Assembly (NCBI GenBank): GCA_001247695.2
Contig: LGRX02026025.1
Coordinates: 1 to 64,000, forward strand
Direction of reading: 5' to 3'
From: Cymbomonas tetramitiformis
Taxonomy: Eukaryota > Chlorophyta > Pyramimonadophyceae > Pyramimonadales > Pyramimonadaceae
Length of the DNA stretch: 64,000 bases
Every line of letters begins with the position of its first letter. Within the stretch, counting starts at the first letter, position 1. The notes beneath the pieces are model-generated. The model did not search any database, was not told the DNA's origin, and saw only the letters and a program-made list of their open reading frames with translations. Positions 19,954 through 32,100 of the stretch are shown piece by piece. The translations under genes and the position numbers were made by a program.

Positions 19954-20984
19954 AGCTCTGCGATCCGTGGCGAGGCCAAGTATCCCGGCCAGCTCTTCAG
20001 GTCACTCATGCCCTGAGTCATGCGCAACTCACTCGCGCTGTACCCCATGGCAATGGCCTTCTCGTCCAGGTTGACCTCTCTGGTCTCTCCTTCCTCCTTG
20101 ACGTCATCTCTCCTCACCACCGTACCTGCACGTGGGGCACGAAAGGCTCGGGAGTTCTGCGTCGCCAGGATGGTTGGCAGTACTCGCATGGGTTCTCCCA
20201 CCACGTTGGCGATGTAATGGGGCTTCCTGTCCCCAGTGACTACCTTGCGCGGCTTCCAGCCTCGTTGTAGGATGTCACTCACGTATATGTCTGGTGGCCT
20301 GTCCACCACCTCCATTACCAGGTTGAACTGGTAGTTCTGGAACAGGTTGCTCCAATATGCTCGTAGGCGATGCGCATATGATCCTGCGCGCGCTGCGTCA
20401 AAGGATACCGGCTGGCCCACCACACTGTTGATGATGGGGAACACCTCCTTCCTGATCTTCGTGTTCTGTCGGTGCGACAGTGGGGAGACATTCTCCAACA
20501 CATACGCCGGCGGTCGCTGAGGCTGCAGCTGTTGCAGCGTCGAAAGGATTCGCACTGCCTGGTAGAACAGCCTGCTGTGCTTGCCCTCCAGACCTGCCAG
20601 CTTGCCCGCTGGTGATAGGTCTTGACACGGGTAGCCACATACCATGACCCACCGGTCTCCACTCAGCGCTCCTGCATGAACGAGATCATCGAGGCTGGTG
20701 TCTTCGAGGTTGCTGGGCAGCTGTTCTAGGTGGACAGCCCCTGCGTGGAACAGGTCAGGATGTCGACGAGTGAGTGCCAGGCACCTTGCCCTTGCTACCG
20801 CCTGACTGGCCGCTGAGATGTCCTGGTAGAGGTACTTGTTGACCTTGACGCCGCAGCGCAAGAGCATCTCCAACCCAGCACACAGACCCCCACAGGGCTC
20901 GTAGCAAACCACGCCTTCTTCTCTAGCTTCCTGAAAGCAGCTCTTGTCGACCACCCTCGTGTCGATTTTCTTGGGTACCCTCAA
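19866..20984 (-). CDS. DNMT3-like C5 cytosine methyltransferase in retrotransposon
   Basis: A domain of ~370 residues with the ordered motifs of C5 methyltransferases. Motif I is EPCGGLCAGLEML (29-41). Motif IV is GYPCQDLSPAGKL (117-129), with C120 as nucleophile and the canonical PCQ. Motif VI is VLENV (162-166), and AHRLRAYWSNL (204-214) resembles the motif VIII block of DNMT3 enzymes. There is no ATG at its start; it follows the RNase H region and is reached through a frameshift near 20960. It would methylate cytosines, and DNMT-bearing retrotransposons are known from dinoflagellates and charophytes. The catalytic residues are intact although the surrounding frame is broken. Confidence 0.8.
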   Translation of the reverse strand: MRVPKKIDTRVVDKSCFQEAREEGVVCYEPCGGLCAGLEMLLRCGVKVNKYLYQDISAASQAVARARCLALTRRHPDLFHAGAVHLEQLPSNLEDTSLDDLVHAGALSGDRWVMVCGYPCQDLSPAGKLAGLEGKHSRLFYQAVRILSTLQQLQPQRPPAYVLENVSPLSHRQNTKIRKEVFPIINSVVGQPVSFDAARAGSYAHRLRAYWSNLFQNYQFNLVMEVVDRPPDIYVSDILQRGWKPRKVVTGDRKPHYIANVVGEPMRVLPTILATQNSRAFRAPRAGTVVRRDDVKEEGETREVNLDEKAIAMGYSASELRMTQGMSDLKSWPGYLASPRIAELWSYCTQLRRSVRPSCRRARKARKRSMAH

Positions 20985-21655
20985 CTTGCCCGCCTCCGTC
21001 CATGGTTTCGTCGCTGTAGACCGCTGGAGAGCCTCCAGAATTCATACTTCTGACTGGCTGTACCTGGCTGAGGGCATCCCATGCGACTCGCATCAATCTG
21101 CCAGAGCGTCTGGCCACCTCTGGGTGGTCAGTGTCAAACATGACGCCCCTGCTGCACTCCAACTCCTCCTGGTAGTGGACATCGAACAGTCGGTGGACCG
21201 CACTGGTCCCCAGCTGCTCCCTGACCATTTTCTCGCAGTAGTTGGCCACCTGGGCCTCTGGGTTCGCTTCTGGGCCAAGCGGTGGTTCCCTGGTCACCTC
21301 CAAGCAGATGGTGTCGGCGAAACAACGCGTACCTCTCTCAGCGTACCCTGCTTCTCGCGCACAGTCACCTTCTCGGTCCAGGCGGGCACCAGTCTCGTCT
21401 GCTGTGCTGGGCAGCGGGTACCTGGAAGGCACGTCAGCGTTCTCGTTCTTTGGCCCTGGTCGATACTGGACCGTGAACTCGAACTCTTGCAGACTGATGG
21501 CCCAGCGCAGGTGCTGACCTTGCAGGTCCCCTTCTCCATGAGAGTTGTGAGGTATGGTCAGTGACTAGCGTGAATGAAGTGCACACCATGCAGGTACTGG
21601 CGCAGGGTGCGGATTGCCCACACCACCGCCAGCATCTCACCCTGAAAGCTCGCAT
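20923..21655 (-). pseudogene. RNase H end and connecting region of pol
   Basis: Several short frames together show the end of a Ty3-type RNase H: HFTLVTDH near 21590, then frames carrying LRWAISLQEFEF- and YRPGPKNENADVPSRYP-like residues near 21430-21510. This is the standard 'L-EF-F-I-Y-PG--N--AD-LSR' close. A frame from 21432 to 20923 continues with 160 residues of no known family and runs into the DNMT domain through a shift. At least three frameshifts occur in 730 bp. Confidence 0.65.
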
Positions 21656-22836
21656 ACTGTCTCTCAGTTTTTGACAGTGAGCGGCTGATCACCATGCAGA
21701 TGTGCTCCACGCCCTGTTCGTCCTTCTGGCCCAGTACTGCGCCAATGCCATGGTTGCTACAGTCCGTGTAGAGGAAGATGGGCTTGCCATAGTCGATGGG
21801 CTTCAAACACCTCCCTGAGCAGAGAGCGTCCTTGAGTTTCTGGAACGCTTGGTCCTGGTCCTTCCCCCAAGCCTCCTTGACGTCCACCACTTCCTTTCTG
21901 AGCAGGTCGTTCAGTGGTCGAGCCATCTCTGAATAGTTGGGTCCCATGGGCTCATCCACCAAGCCCTTATAGTAGTTCATGAGTCCGAGAATGGAGCGCA
22001 CTCCAGTCTTGTCCTCGGGCTTGGGCAGCTCCTGAATGGCCTTGCACTTGATGTCTTGTGCGCCGATGGTGTTGTGACCGATGCGGTAGCCCAAGAAGTC
22101 CACGGTGGCTGCCCCGAAGGTTGACTTGCCTGAGTGCAGCCGGATCCCTGCATCCCCCAAGGTACGAAGCACGGCCTCCACATCCATGATGTGCTGCTCA
22201 GCGGTGTCTGAGTATATGCGCACGTCGTCAACGTACGCCACCGTGCAATGTTGCAGGTGACGCAGCTCGTAGTCCATGATCCTGATGAATGCGGCGGTTG
22301 CTCCAGCCGCTCCAAATGGCATGGAAGTGTAACGATAGAGCTGATTGCCCCACCAGAACGCTGTCTTGTCTCTGTCCTCTTCAGTGGTCATGGGAATCTG
22401 GTGGAAGGCTTTGATCGCGTCCAGAGTTGTCTTGAATTTGGCCTTGGCCACGCGCTGATAGAGCTCCTCTGGTCTGTGTGGCAGCGTGTTGTCCTTCAGC
22501 GACAACCGGTTCGTGTTCCAGAGGTCCACGCAGAAGCGGTGTAGAAGTCCACTGTCCAGTCTCATGGTCTTTCTTTCCTGCGACCACCACGTTACTGGCA
22601 TGTCGACAGTGCTGTGAGGCTGGCTCGATGAAGCCGTACTCCAATAGCTCTTTGCAGTGCAGGTCGATGATCTCCTGCTCTCCCGGGCTGTACTTCCTCG
22701 GTCGCTGGTAGGCCACCTTAGTCTCGTCCTTGAACGGGATGGCAAAGGTTGCATGCGCTGCCCCACCATGGTAGCCATTGATGTCCTGCGGCCTGTTGGC
22801 GAACCAATAGCTGCACCGCCTCACCACGTTGCGCAT
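21558..22836 (-). pseudogene. Ty3/gypsy-type reverse transcriptase-RNase H, frameshifted
   Basis: The N-terminal RT part is in one frame (RPRKYSPGEQEIIDLHCKEL and GFIEPASQ, near 22700-22620). The catalytic part follows in a second frame from about 22560. It holds TTLDAIKAFHQIPM (motif A Asp), FGAAGATAAFIRIMD, YVDDVRIYS (motif C, YVDD) and FLGYRI. The RNase H start is FLYTDCSNHGIGAVLGQ with its catalytic Asp, and SRSLSKTERQYASFQGEMLA. RT copies the element's RNA into DNA and RNase H removes the RNA. The frameshift lies near 22570, and another lies upstream near 22835. The copy is inactive as written. Confidence 0.88.
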
Positions 22837-23489
22837 CTCCTCCCAGTTCTCCTCGTGAACTCAGGGTGACCTCCAAAGGTGGCGTTGAGCTCAGTGTCCA
22901 ACCACGCAGCCTCGTCCTTGGTGACTCTGGTGGTCCCCCCCGGCTGTAGCGTGTCTAGCACCGTGTGCGGCAGCACCTCGTCTTGCTCTGCCACCATGGC
23001 TTCCCATCCAGTGTCCCACTGGCGCGAGGACCTCTGGTCGTCCCAAGCGGTTCTGGAGGAACTCTGCAGCGGGTCAGAGCACGAACCCGCAGCAGGTACA
23101 CCCTGAAACCCCCCAGGGGCCACGGCGGCTACCCAGGCGGCAGCCGCAAGCAGCAACAAAAGTTTTAAAATTCTGCTGGCTCCCGCAGGTTTGACTGGAG
23201 AGTGAAGGTTCAGTATGCATGTCAGCATCCTCCACCCCCCGTGCATACTGTACGGCCCAAGCCTCCTCCTGCAGAGACGTAGATTACCAGCGCCAAGACC
23301 AACGCCACGTAGATGAAATGGGCGACTCGGTAGCAAGCGACTGCGCGCTGTAGGCGCTGGAGTCGGGCTGCGAAGCGCGGCTTCTGCATGCGGCGTGGGA
23401 TGGCTGCCAGCGTAGCAGGTCCCGCAGCGGAGACTCGCTGCACCACCGCAAGTCGCATCGCATATATCGTTACACTTTTCTTTACGCAT
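22837..23489 (-). pseudogene. N-terminal region upstream of RT, with hydrophobic segment
   Basis: The frame of 23489-22821 contains a strong hydrophobic segment (ILKLLLLLAAAAWVAAVAP, near 23165-23110). An acidic part leads towards RT (ELNATFGGHPEFTR, then a frameshift). No protease DTG/DSG motif is seen. The part before about 23220 is probably not coding. The hydrophobic segment may be a membrane anchor or chance Leu/Ala-rich sequence. No 5' LTR is visible before the MITE at 23511. Confidence 0.35.
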
Positions 23490-23510
23490 ATTTCCGTTTA
23501 GATTTTATGT

Positions 23511-24026
23511 AGGAACGAACCTTACTTTTCGCTAAGTACTCTCTCTAAGTATTTTGAGACGTGTTCCCAAAGTGACCAAAAACCGTTCGATTCGGAATCG
23601 AACGGTTTTTTGTCACTTTGGGAACACATCTGATAATACTTAGAGAAAATACCGTACCCGTCTTTTCAAATGTTTTTGGAAGTCTTTTCTCCAAGTATTT
23701 TCTCTAGCCCGTGAATTTTCACAGCCGTGAATTTCAGATTCACGGCCGTGAATCGCGGCTGCGCTGCGGTCGGGAGGGCCTAAACCGTGCGGTGCATGGG
23801 GTTCGGGAGGGGCTAAACCGTACGTTAATGTGAGTATTGAAGTCGGCTTGGTGACAACACGCGCTATGGTCGACGACCTGTATGGTATTTTCTCTAAGTA
23901 TTATCAAACGTGTTCCCAAAGTGACAAAAAACCATTCGATTGGCAATCCAACGGTTTTTGGTCACTTTGGGAACACGTCTGATAACACTTAGAGAAAATA
24001 CTTAGAGAAAATCAAGGTTCGTTCCT
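23511..24026. mobile_element. Foldback MITE with two internal palindromes
   Basis: Ends are inverted: AGGAACGAACCTT at 23511 and AAGGTTCGTTCCT at 24026. Inside are two ~90-bp palindromes, 23555-23640 and 23900-23990. Both have arms GTGTTCCCAAAGTGAC.. and ..GTCACTTTGGGAACAC around a CCGTTCGATT core. Repeats of CTAAGTATTTTCTCT occur in both directions. There is no coding capacity. It looks like a non-autonomous DNA transposon. Confidence 0.75.
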
Positions 24027-24082
24027 TAATAAACCCTACAAGAAAATATCGATAAATCTAGTCTGCACCCGCAAATAAAAGA

Positions 24083-24567
24083 ATGAATCGAGTAATAAAT
24101 AGGGACGAGGATTATCAATCTTCCAGAGGCTACCTACCCGCCCCATACAATTGCATAGCCCTTTGGCAGAAGCACATCGTGGTGCGCGGGGAAGACGAGA
24201 ACCCTACCAAGGATCCCCACTATGGACTCACTCACCCCAACAAGCGGTGCGAGTTGCATAAGGTCCTCATATCATATGCATGGTGGAGTATGGGGAGGCT
24301 GGCGTGCGGCCATTAGAGTTTCCTTTCGATTGGTTCCCAATGCTCGACCACTACGCTGTCGACAACCGCAAGCAGGGTGCGTGGGTGTGGTGCGAGGAGA
24401 GCGCAACCACTCGCATCGTTTTCCACGACCATGGAAACGACGATGATGGAAAAATAAACTCGACAGAGAACTTCACCTCCCTTGTGTCGTACAAGTTGTG
24501 CACTAAGTGCGCTAAAACTTGTCAGAGGATGGTGCAGTCTCTCGATGTGCCCGGAGGCACAGCGTGA
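24083..24567 (+). CDS. Hypothetical gene fragment, frameshifted
   Basis: Two overlapping frames look coding. The first, 24083-24290, has ALWQKHIVVRGEDENPTKDP. The second, 24280-24567, has FDWFPMLDHYAVDN, WVWCEESATTRIVFHDHG and a Cys pair in KLCTKCAKTCQRM. The switch near 24285 implies an indel or an unseen intron. The end is created by the 890-bp repeat that starts at 24546, so the original C-terminus is lost. Family not recognised. Confidence 0.35.
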
Positions 24568-25432
24568 GCCGATATGCCTATGCATCATTCTGTATGTGTG
24601 TCATCGGGGGTAATCTGGGATTGACACGATGACAGTGAAATTGGGCTTGAAATCACGATGAGAATGAGTACCAGATGTCCGGGGTATGACAGTATGACAC
24701 TATGACACTATGACAGTATGACAATATGACAATATGACCCTATAGTAGTATGACAGTACTGTGGGGTGGTCATCGTGGCACTTAGTCAGACCCTCGAGGA
24801 ATGGCCAGATTCGCATCGGGATCGGAAAGACAATGAAATCGAATATCAGATGTTGGGGGTATGACAGTATGACACTATGACAGTATGACAGTACAGTAGT
24901 ATGACAGTCATCGTGTCAGTCCGTCGACGTAACATCTGAATCGAGAATGACGAATCGGAATTAGAAATGAGATCGGATCGGGAATTGAACGTTGAGCCGT
25001 AGAGTGACATCGGCTGCCGGGTGGTTGACCCTGCAACCTGAGTGACGAGTGAATAAGAAGAGCACTTGAGAAGTGTTTGGCCTTCAGAACTCGGAACCGA
25101 ACCATCGTTTGTACCTCAATCTGGCCCTGATCCAGTATATTATAAAATCCGAATTGTGTACCTTTGCACGTTCAATCAAAAACATTACTCCGAGCATCTG
25201 TCGTACTGCCCACGGGCACATTTGGTATCAATTGCGTTACTTTGAACGTCTCCGCGCGTTCAACCACGGACTTCTCGTAACTTTCGTTATACTGCAGGGG
25301 GAGACCTGTGCTTTTGGGATACTAGGCGCAATTTTTACGTCAAAAAAGTCATTTTTTTTCGAAGAAGGAATCCAAATAACGTTCCCAAAAGTCACGAAAC
25401 ATCAGTATAACCTTCCCTTAACACTGGGGGCT
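24546..25432 (+). repeat. 890-bp dispersed repeat, copy 1
   Basis: It begins with a perfect small palindrome TGTGCCCGGAGGCACA and ends AACACTGGGGGCT. The same sequence, with scattered differences, recurs at 59231-60127. It contains runs of a 9-bp unit (TATGACACT/TATGACAGT) near 24690-24740 and 24860-24910. No ORF, no obvious terminal repeats. Nature unknown; a non-autonomous element or solo LTR is possible. Confidence 0.85.
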
Positions 25433-25921
25433 CAAACGGGCTTGGAAAGGCAAACATTCGTTTTCCGATCTTAAAACCCAAGTCCCTCCCAGGCCACAAA
25501 CGACCGTCAGGGATCACCCTGAAGGGTTTCCCCGGTCTATAGTAGCCAGAAAAACCTCACAGTTCACCTTTCAGAGCCCTAAAAGTAGCTAAAACAGCCA
25601 AAAACAGCAGTTTTAGCCCGTTTTCAGCCTACTCCAAAACCTTCCCCAACAGCTCCCACCACCAAAAACCCTTCCCTCAGACCCCATAGAACAGTCCAGA
25701 ACCCCCCAACACCGCCCTCACGGCCACCAGTAGTCGGGAAAGCCCCCCTAAATAGCGCTTTCAGCGGTCTCTGGACAGCTCCTCTGGCACTCTCTGGCAC
25801 TCTCTGGCACCCTCCAGCAGCACTCTGGCTGGAGTATTTTTGGAACATACGGAGCCCGGCTATCTTCTGAAGCCTTACTGAGCCTTTTGGTCGGACCTGA
25901 CATACCTTCCTTTGCAGTTTC
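25433..25921. other. Gene-free stretch before LINE
   Basis: No supported gene. A short tandem of TCTCTGGCAC occurs at about 25785-25812. Confidence 0.45.
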
Positions 25922-27632
25922 TTGACTCCTGCCCGCGCACCTGAGCACTTGAAAATCGTGTCGCGGAGCCCTGGCGAAATTTTGAATTCGCCGGTGCATG
26001 TCAGTTCCCCCACAAGGATACAGGAAAGCGTGGTGGAAACAGGGGCCACTGAAGTGGTTATTTTATCCAGACCCTACCTTCCCACCTGCAGGCGCCTTCG
26101 ACCAGGACGGGCCTCCTACACAAAGGAACTACAAGAAGAAATGCAAGAAGCAATAGACCGAATAAAAACAGAAACCAACACAAGATACAGGAAGAGGGCG
26201 ATAGACTATGCGGGAGAAGTAGTGGCAAAAATACTAGGAAAAGCAAGGGACAGTGCAATACTGGACGTCAACCTACCGAAAAAGGCGGCGACACCAGAAC
26301 ACCAACATGGACTACGCCTGCCAAAAACCCTCCGCAAGGAAAGGGACGGCCACCTGAGGGAGCGGAACAGGTGCCGTGAGAACATAGAACTGTGGAAGAA
26401 AGGCATAGAAACACGGGAGCAAGCGACTGAAGAAGCACGAACGAAAAATTCGACAACCGAACGGACGAAATGAGGGAATGGGAACGATGGGAGCGGGAAC
26501 AGAAGAAGCTGGCAGCAAAAGAAGCAAGAAAAAGCATTAAGGAGCATGAGGCAAACCGAAAACAGAAAACAAGAATGAAAATGAGAGAAAGGTACTGGGG
26601 CAACATAAAGCACTACCACAAAATGATATACAAAAAGGAGATAGAAAATGGGGCAGCACCAGCTGCGGCAATACAAGCAGTGGAAACAATGCATGGAGAG
26701 CTAGTGGTAGGACACCAAAAGGTGGCACAGGCAATGGGTGAACACATTGCGTGGTCGGCACCATACAAAATGCGAGAACCGGAAAAAGGACTTAAGAACA
26801 CGCCACCCTGGCTTGACGAGAGGTACAAGAACTACATGAAGGAAAACAAATGTACGAGGCCAGACCAGACAAAGGTAAACCTGAGGGTAGACAAGGAAGC
26901 CTACCGGCAAGCAGTAAAGAGAATGAAAACCAACAAAGCAGCCGGACCTATGGGAATACAAAATGAGATACTAAAACAGATGCCGGACAGGTTCCATGAC
27001 CAACTGTGTGAACTCATGGAACTAATGTGGGAACACAGATACACTCCCCTGCCATGGAAAAAAGGCTACTTCTGCTTTCACCACAGACAGGGTGAAGTAA
27101 CGAAGCAACAAAACTACAGACCTATAGCACTACTGGACTGTCTGTTCAAGCTGTACACGACAGTACTCACAAAAATGCTGGCAGACTTCTGTGAAATAAA
27201 TGGCATGCTCTCGGAGGCACAAGAGGGCTCAAGGGAAAACCACAACACAATGAAACAACTTACCAGGGTAACCAATGCTATTGAAGATGCCAACCTCTCC
27301 AAACAAAACCTGCATGCAACCTACGTGGACTTTGAAAATGCCTATGGGTCAGTTGACCATGAAAGGCTCATTACGACATTAAAACACCTAGGGGTACCGC
27401 CACAACTCACGGAAGCGGTCAAGGACATACTGGGCGAAAGTGAGGAGGACTCCATGCAAATGAGAGCAACGATAGGGATTCAGGTCTCCGAAGAAGTGCC
27501 GATAAGAAGGGGAATTCTGCAAGGAGACAGCATGAGTCCATTACTATTTATACTATACCTGGAACCCCTCCTCAGATGGTTGGAGGTGGGGGACCATGGG
27601 TACCAACACAGATATCCCTACAAAATAAGGGC
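25922..27632 (+). pseudogene. Non-LTR retrotransposon (LINE) reverse transcriptase, truncated
   Basis: A charged helical N-terminal part is in the frame 25922-26473. After a frameshift near 26465, the rest runs in frame to ~27632. The RT blocks are NYRPIALLDCLFKLYTTVLT (motif 2), ATYVDFENAYGSVDH (motif A with its Asp), and GILQGDSMSPLLFILYLEPL (motif B). The sequence stops matching right before the expected YADD box, where the GGTCCATG array begins. There is no endonuclease domain and no 3' end. The copy is dead; the break is probably due to the CACTA element, but the missing half is not found on the other side of it. Confidence 0.85.
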
Positions 27633-29190
27633 GGGTCCATGCGGTCCCGGGACCAATAGGGACCCCGCATGGACCCCGTATGGACCCGTAGGGACCACAT
27701 GGACCCCACATGGACCCGTGAAAAATGGATCACATGGACCCGTCGATGAAGCCTTCGGGTTTTTACCACTAGATTGGTCCAAAAATCCCTATCGGTCCGG
27801 GGTGGGTCCCAAACGTGGTACCACTGATTTCTCGGTCCATGCGACATTTCACCATGGGTCCATGCGGTGTTTCGTCGGTCCATGTGGGGTCCATGTGTCC
27901 ATCGAAATCTCACCACGGATTCCTCGCCGCTGGCGTGGGGGACCTCGCATGGACCCGTATGGCCATGCTTTAAGGCAGCATGTGGTGCATGGACCGACCC
28001 TGGACCGACCCCGGACCGACCCTGGACCAAACATGATCGCTCGGACCCAGGTTGGACCCGTTAAGTTCAGCACGGACCAAACCTCCGATAGGCGCCCAAC
28101 CGTACGGACCATATATGGACCTCGCGTGGACCCCGCGTGGACCCCGCATGGACCCATGGGTGGAGCACTCGAGATGGACTGCACGGGGGAGGCGATGCGT
28201 GGACCTCGCATGGACCCCGCATGGACCCGGGAGTGGCGCACCCGAGATGGGTGCGTGGTGAAGGCGATGCGTGGACCTCGCATGGACCCAGCATGGGCCC
28301 CGCATGGACCCGTAGGGTGGCACACCCGAGATAGACTGCGCGGGGAAGGCGATGCGTGGACCTCGCATGGACCCGTGGTGTGGCGCACCCGGCAACCATG
28401 GGTTGCGTGGTGAAGGCGGTGCGTGGACCCCGCATGAACCCCGCATGGACCAGTGGGGGGCGCACTCGAGATGGACTGCACGGGGAAGGCGATGCGTGGA
28501 CCTCGCATGGACCCGTGGGGTGGCGCACCCGAGATAGACTGCGCGAAGAAGGCGATGTGTGGACCTCGCATGAACCCGTGGGGTGGCGCACCCGGCAAAT
28601 GGGTTGCGTGGTGAAGGCGATGCGTGGACCTCGCATGGACCCCGCATGGACTAGTGGGTGGAGCACCCGAGATGGACTGCACGGGGAAGGCGATGCGTGG
28701 ACCTCGCATGGACCCGTGGGGTGGAGCACCCGAGATGGCTGGGGTGCGCGGGGAAGGTGATGCGTGGACCTCGCATGGACCCGTGGGGTGGCGCACCCGA
28801 GATAGGGTGCACGGGGAAGGTGATGTGTGGACCTCGCATGGACCCGTGGGGTGGCGCACCCGACATGGGTTGCGTGGTGATTATTATTTTGTGGGTCCAT
28901 ACGATTATTCGGCAGGTCCATGCGGTTATTAAGTGGAGTCCATGTGACAAATATACCGCACGGGGAAGGTGATGCGTGGACCTCGCATGGACCCCGCACG
29001 GACCCGTAAAAATATTTACACTGTACATATGTTACAAGTTTTGTCGGTAAGAAACGGTTGCTAGCATACTAGTAATATCATCATACATCGAAAAAAAGAG
29101 GTATACAAAAGGTCCCCGATAGGTCCAAAGCGGGTCCAGTGCGGGTCCAGTGCGGGTCCACGACGGGTCCAGCGTGGGTACGCTCGAGGT
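27633..29190. repeat. GGTCCATG/CATGGACC array (left)
   Basis: Tens of copies of CATGGACC or GGTCCATG. From about 28130 they form irregular longer units of roughly 80-150 bp containing TGGACCTCGCATGGACCC, GTGGGGTGGCGCACCCGAGA and GGGGAAGGCGATGCG. Reading frames in all directions are by-products of the repeats, and none shows independent coding signs. The left edge meets the LINE fragment. Confidence 0.85.
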
Positions 29191-29197
29191 CCATGCT

Positions 29198-32100
29198 TCA
29201 AGCGGCGTGATTGTCTTCATCGTCAGCAACTTCACCAACAAAGTCAACGGTCCGGTCCAGAACCACCGCCAATATACCGGGCTTCTCTCTGATTCCCATA
29301 GGCAGTCGGCGGCGGTTCGAGGGTGTGATTGCTAACCGCTTAGGCAGCCACGGTATTGGCACGATGCAAACCTGGGACTCAATTTCTTCAGCTCGGATAA
29401 TAGAATCCTTCGTGGCCCATGGCAAGTCGGTACGTAGAAATACGGTCTGGCTGATGGGGTCAGCGACAGCGGCCTCTTGAGGAAACCACCTGACTTTCAC
29501 AAAAATGAATGGGTCGTGGCCGTGGATCGACATCTTGAAGACATCCAGCAACTCCGCGTACCTGATTCATCAGTATAATTCTGGGTGAAAATGGAGATCG
29601 CCTAAATAAACTGAACGAATACAACAAGGGCAACATGTGGTCCCCATTAGGCCAGGGTGGGGGCGGGATGGGGGCACGCACCAGTCCTGGTTTTCGTATT
29701 GGGGAGTGCGAATGCCGTCAACCATTTTGTGTCCAACAAAGATATCTCTGAACTTCACAAGCATGTATCGCTGCATACTCTCCTTATCATGGTCCAGATC
29801 ACGAGCTCTGAACATGCTACGTCCAACCTTTACATAACTGTACCGCAAAAGTCGTGGCGGTGGCGAGGTAATGAAGTTGATCTCTTCCGTGGTAAATTGT
29901 TTCACGACCATTCCTTCGCCATGGGGGTTCGGCTCCTTCCTCCACGTGCTGGCGTCCTCGAAGGTAGGCTCTACCAGACGCAACGGGGCAACGGGGTTTC
30001 CAGCACGTCGTTGCCGACGGACACGTTGTTGATGTAACCTGTTTTGTGAATCAGGTGAAGACATTAGTCCGATGCGGGTCCCGTGCCGGTCCAACGTGCC
30101 GCCCCCACGGGGACGTCCGATGGTTCCAACAAAGGACGAGTAGCGAGCGCGACAGGCTGTAAAAGTGATGCAAGTGTGGGTACAAACCGTCGAGATCGCT
30201 GATTTTCCGCCCTGATGCGTGCTGCAGCCAATTCAAACTGATGTCGAAGTTCGGCAAACCAATCGAAATGAAGCAGCAGCCAGGATTTGATGTCCTTAAT
30301 GGTATCTGAAGCCCAAAATATCGAACTTTATTTTAAGATTGTAGCTAGCATGAAATCGAACTGCAATACATGGGGCGGGGCCGGGGCGGGATCTAGGACC
30401 GACGGGTCCGGCATGTTGACTCAACAGGGGCGGCACGGTATCACATACCTTCTGATAGCAGTGTGTTCCTGCCTTGACGCTCCACTCCTGATTTCAGCAT
30501 CATTGAAACCCGCGAAGGTTCGGGGAGTGGATATACAGGTGGCCTCGACCCTCGCGCCAAATCGCTCAACCCGCGACAAAGGTTTACGAGGCGCTCCAAC
30601 TCTATATTCTTCATGATGCTGGCCACCGGACTCGATCGCGTTTTGACCGCACGCTTCATTCGGCCAAAGTAGTCCTCGAAGCAAAACATCCATAGCTCAC
30701 GTGCTGGACCGTACATCATGAGCTGCGGCACGACATGAGTAAGGAGATGCTGCATCATCACCAAATCGGCTGGTGACATATGATCTTCACCAAGCTTTAG
30801 GACCACTTTCACTCTCTCAATGAGACCTGGCATTTCCTGGAAAAGGCAAATATCAGATCTCAAAAAGAAATCGTATGGGTACAATATAAATGCGGACCTA
30901 CTATGGCCACGTGGGTACTAAATCAGGGAAGCACCCCGCCCCCGTCGGGGCGGGGTGTTGGACCTTCAAAAGAATTGTAGGGAGAGGTTTACCTTCAGAA
31001 GAATTGTAGGGCTGACAACCTCACGAACGATGGAGCATATCTCCCCAACATAATCCGCGTGCAAAGGCCTTTCCACGAGCCCATCCCGACCAGACCAGCT
31101 CGAGAGAACAGGCAAAACTCCTGAAGTCATCGCCGTGATGCCCAATGCCGCCTTCAATCTTCGAGGAATGAAATTCTCGTTAGCCTTCAGTTGCATAAGC
31201 TTCTGAGCCAGTGGCCCCCATGATTTTGGTGCGCTCAGATTGTCACGTAACCACACGGTCATGGCTTCCCTCGACGGCTTCGACGGTGCCCACGGAGAAG
31301 GTTTACCTGCCGTGGGCACAAAGCGACAGGGCAGGATTGCGCCCCTTGGCCCCTACTTGGGTCCCGCCCCCGTACCCGTTGGGGCTAGCCTGGGTCGACA
31401 TGGTTCCCACATGTGGTACCCCCCCCCCTCCCCCAGATTGGCTACTTACCAGCAAGTCGCTGAGCTGCTGTTCGAACACGTGTAGCATTGCGAGGTTGCG
31501 GAGGCGCAACAAGCCAGGCCCGATTGACCTTAAACTCTCTTCCAAAATTCCGACAATGCGCTGACCAGTTGCCACCACAAATCGATTTGTGTAAGCGTTG
31601 GACCAAGTTGCTCAATATGTGCATCAAGTCCAAAAGGTACATGTGTATGACGTGGAAGTACACCAATCTGGAGAACGCGCAAGGAGTTTTCACACCAAAC
31701 TTCTTGAAACTATCTTGTAACTGCTCTTTGGAAGCGCCGTTCTTCGCCATGCCTTTGTGCAACTGCTGTATTTGTCGGACACGTTCATCGGTGTGGAGGT
31801 CAGTCTCGGTATCGCCACCTGGGTAAGTAAGTGTACAATCCATAATGAATTGGGGCAGATTGGGGGCGGGTTGTTGGCGGTACGGGGGCGGGATAAGGGC
31901 GAGACAGGGGCGGGGCCAGGGCGGGACTCGGACAGTGCTTAGTAAGCACCAACGCTCCTATCACAAACTTCTCGGTAAACGCGACAGGTACAAGACGGGG
32001 GCGGTATGGGGGTCAAATACCGGACCGACATGGGACCAACATAGGACCGATCTATATGAGTATGATTGTACATCCAAGAATGGGCGGACCTCGTCGCTTT

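Noticed and set aside
27849..29028. Several long overlapping frames on both strands (up to 336 residues)
   Set aside because: They are translations of the GGTCCATG repeat units; all frames stay open together and show only repeat periodicity.
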